A stretch of 64,000 nucleotides of DNA from Oscarella lobularis (taxonomy: Eukaryota > Porifera > Homoscleromorpha > Homosclerophorida > Oscarellidae). Below, one piece after another: positions 61,207 through 64,000 of the stretch. The first letter of the stretch is position 1, and each line of letters starts with the position of its first letter. The notes under the pieces were generated by a model. The model saw only the letters and a list, made by a program, of their open reading frames with translations, was not told where the DNA came from and made no database searches. Both the position numbers and the translations under genes were made by a program. The stretch is from positions 2,604,001-2,668,000 of the forward strand of contig NC_089187.1 in assembly GCF_947507565.1 (NCBI RefSeq), written 5' to 3'.

Positions 61207-64000
61207 ACAGAAAACACATTCAGTACCTTCAACAGAAAACATATTGAGTACCTACAAAACACATTGAGTACCTTCAACAGAAAACACATTGAGGACCTAC
61301 AACAGAAAACACATTCAGTACCTTCAACAGAAAACACATTCAGTACCTTCAACAGAAAACACATTGAGTACCTTCAACAGAAAACATATTGAGTACCTAC
61401 AACAGAAAACATTCTGAGTACCTACAACAGAAAACATAATGAGTACCTTCAACAGAAAACATATTGAGTACCTTCAACAGAAAACATAATGAGTACCTTC
61501 AACAGAAAACATAATGAGTACCTTCAACAGAAAACATATTGAGTACCTTCAACAGAAAACAGAAAACATATTGAGTACCTACAACAGAAAACAGAAAACA
61601 TATTGAGTACGTTCAACAGAAAACATATTGAATACGTTTAACAGAAAACATAATTAGTACCTTCAACAAAAAACATATTGAGTACCTTCAACAGAAAACA
61701 TAATGAGTACCTTCAACAGAAAACATATTGAGTACCTTCAACAGAAAACAGAAAACATATTGAGTACGTTCAACAGAAAACAGAAAACAGATTGAGACCT
61801 ACAACAGAAAACAGAAAACATTGAGTACCAAAAACAGAAAAAGAAAACAGATTGAGTACACTGTACCTACAACAGAAAACAGAAAACATATTGAATACGT
61901 TTAACAGAAAAAATAATGAGTACCTTCAACAGAAAACATTGAGTACCTTCAACAGAAAACATAAAACATGTTGAGTACGTTTAACAGAAAACATAATGAG
62001 TACCTTCAACAGAAAACATAATGTGTACCTTCAACAGAAAACATAATGAGTACCTTCAACAGAAAACATATTGAGTACCTTCAACAGAAAACGTAATGAG
62101 TACCTTCAACAGAAAACGTATTGAGTACCTACAACAGAAAACAGAAAACATATTGAGTACGTTCAACAGAAAACATAATGAGTACCTTCAACAGAAAACA
62201 TATTGAGTACCTTCAACAGAAAACAGAAAACATATTGAGTACCTTCAACAGAAAACATAAAACATGTTGAGTACGTTTAACAGAAAACATAATGAGTACC
62301 TTCAACAGAAAACATAATGTGTACCTTCAACAGAAAACATAATGAGTACCTTCAACAGAAAACGTATTGAGTACCTTCAACAGAAAACGTATTGAGTACC
62401 TTCAACAGAAAACAGAAAACATATTGAATACGTTCAACAAAAAACATATTGAATACGTTTAACAGAAAACATAATGAGTACCTTTAACAGAAAACATATT
62501 GAGTACCTTCAACAGAAAACATATTAAGTACCTTCAACAGAAAACAGAAAACATATTGAGTACCTACAACAGAAAACAGAAAACATATTGAGTACGTTCA
62601 ACAGAAAACATATTGAATACGTTTAACAGAAAACATAATGAGTACCTTCAACAGAAAACATATTGAGTACCTTCAACAGAAAACATAATGAGTACCTTCA
62701 ACAGAAAACATATTGAGTACCTTCAACAGAAAACGTAATGAGTACCTTCAACAGAAAACGTATTGAGTACCTACAACAGAAAACAGAAAACATATTGAGT
62801 ACGTTCAACAGAAAACATATTGAATACGTTTAACGGAAAACATAATGAGTACCTTCAACAGAAAACATATTGAGTACCTTCAACAGAAAACATAATGAGT
62901 ACCTTCAACAGAAAACATATTGAGTACCTTCATCAGAAAACATAATGAGTACCTTCAACAGAAAACATATTGAGTACCTTCAACAGAAAACATAATGAGT
63001 ACCTTCAACAGAAAACATATTGAGTACCTTCAACAGAAAACAGAAAACATATTGAGTACCTACAACAGAAAACATAAAACATGTTGAGTACGTTTAACAG
63101 AAAACATAATGAGTACCTTCAACAGAAAACATAATGTGTACCTTCAACAGAAAACATAATGAGTACCTTCAACAGAAAACGTATTGAGTACCTTCAACAG
63201 AAAACGTATTGAGTACCTTCAACAGAAAACATATTGAGTACCTTCAACAGAAAACAGAAAACATATTGAATACGTTCAACAAAAAACATATTGAATACGT
63301 TTAACAGAAAACATAATGAGTACCTTCAACAGAAAACATATTAAGTACCTTCAACAGAAAACAGAAAACATATTGAGTACCTACAACAGAAAACAGAAAA
63401 CATATTGAGTACGTTCAACAGAAAACATATTGAATACGTTTAACAGAAAACATAATGAGTACCTTCAACAGAAAACACATTGAGTACCTACAACAGAAAA
63501 CACATTGAGTACCTACAATAGAAAACACATTCAGTACCTTCAACAGAAAACATATTGAGTACCTAAAACAGAAAACATATTGAGTACCTACAACAGAAAA
63601 CACATTGAGTACCTACAACAGAAAACACATTCACTATCTTCAACAGAAAACACATTGAGTACCTTCAACAGAAAACATATTGAGTACCTTCAACTGAAAA
63701 CAGAAAACATATTGAGTACCTACAACAGAAAACAGAAAACATATTGAGTACGTTCAACAGAAAACATATTGAATACGTTTAACAGAAAACATAATGAGTA
63801 CCTTCAACAGAAAACATATTGAGTACCTTCAACAGAAAACATAATGAGTACCTTCAACAGAAAACATAATGAGTACCTTCAACAGAAAACATATTAAGTA
63901 CCTTCAACAGAAAACGGAAAACATATTGAGGACCTACAACAGAAAACAGAAAACATATTGAGTACGTTGAACAGAAAACATATTGAATACGTTTAACGGA
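61207..64000. repeat. Satellite I, 25-bp array, continues past window end
   Basis: About 105 units of ACAGAAAACATATTGAGTAC plus CTTCA. Common alternatives are ATAATGAG for ATATTGAG, CTACA for CTTCA and GTTTA for CTTCA. Many units carry an extra nine bases (AGAAAACAG duplicated), and those are followed preferentially by the TACGTTCA/TACGTTTA forms. Blocks of several hundred bases repeat with the same order of variants (for example 61,960-62,100 and 62,260-62,380). Confidence 0.92.

Overview
The window is animal nuclear DNA. Six protein genes in the first 15 kb have GT-AG introns mostly 45-75 bases long. Their families are animal ones: an FBXL4 F-box protein, a MOZ/MORF acetyltransferase, a heparan-sulfate sulfotransferase, an FMNL formin and the BBSome regulator LZTFL1. 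Compact genes with minute introns next to huge satellite fields suggest a small-bodied, early-branching invertebrate. A sponge is my guess, and it is inference. I read exon structures by eye, checking splice sites and codon phase at every junction.

Gene-dense part, 1 to about 15,300: FBXL4 (+, 5'-truncated by the window edge) converges on KAT6 (-). A GNAT acetyltransferase lies just upstream of KAT6 on the same strand, only 71 bases from its start codon. A single-exon HS3ST-like sulfotransferase (+) converges on a 29-exon FMNL formin (-). LZTFL1 (+) is divergent from the formin; a 74-bp MITE lies between them. LZTFL1 carries an in-frame TGA in an otherwise intact reading frame. A CpG-rich stretch at 14.8-15.3 kb may be a promoter and first exons of an unidentified gene.

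Satellite part, about 15,700 to 64,000 (three quarters of the window): at least nine tandem-repeat families. A (41 bp) and B (41 bp) are diverged relatives. C (48/49 bp) alternates with B in eleven B/C blocks. Ten B-to-C junctions are nearly the same sequence, so B+C spread as compound higher-order units. To the right follow E (9 bp), F (21/24 bp), G (22 bp), D (about 16 bp, also at 17.3 kb), H (heptads in 21-bp units) and I (25 bp). The long open frames in F, H and C are artefacts of repeat periods divisible by three.

One unique island, 59,698-60,056, breaks the satellite field. It holds a 25-codon first exon ending in a perfect splice donor, resembling the N-terminus of INO80E. Satellite starts within about 20 bases of the donor and runs to the window end, so its first intron, if the gene is real, is mostly satellite.
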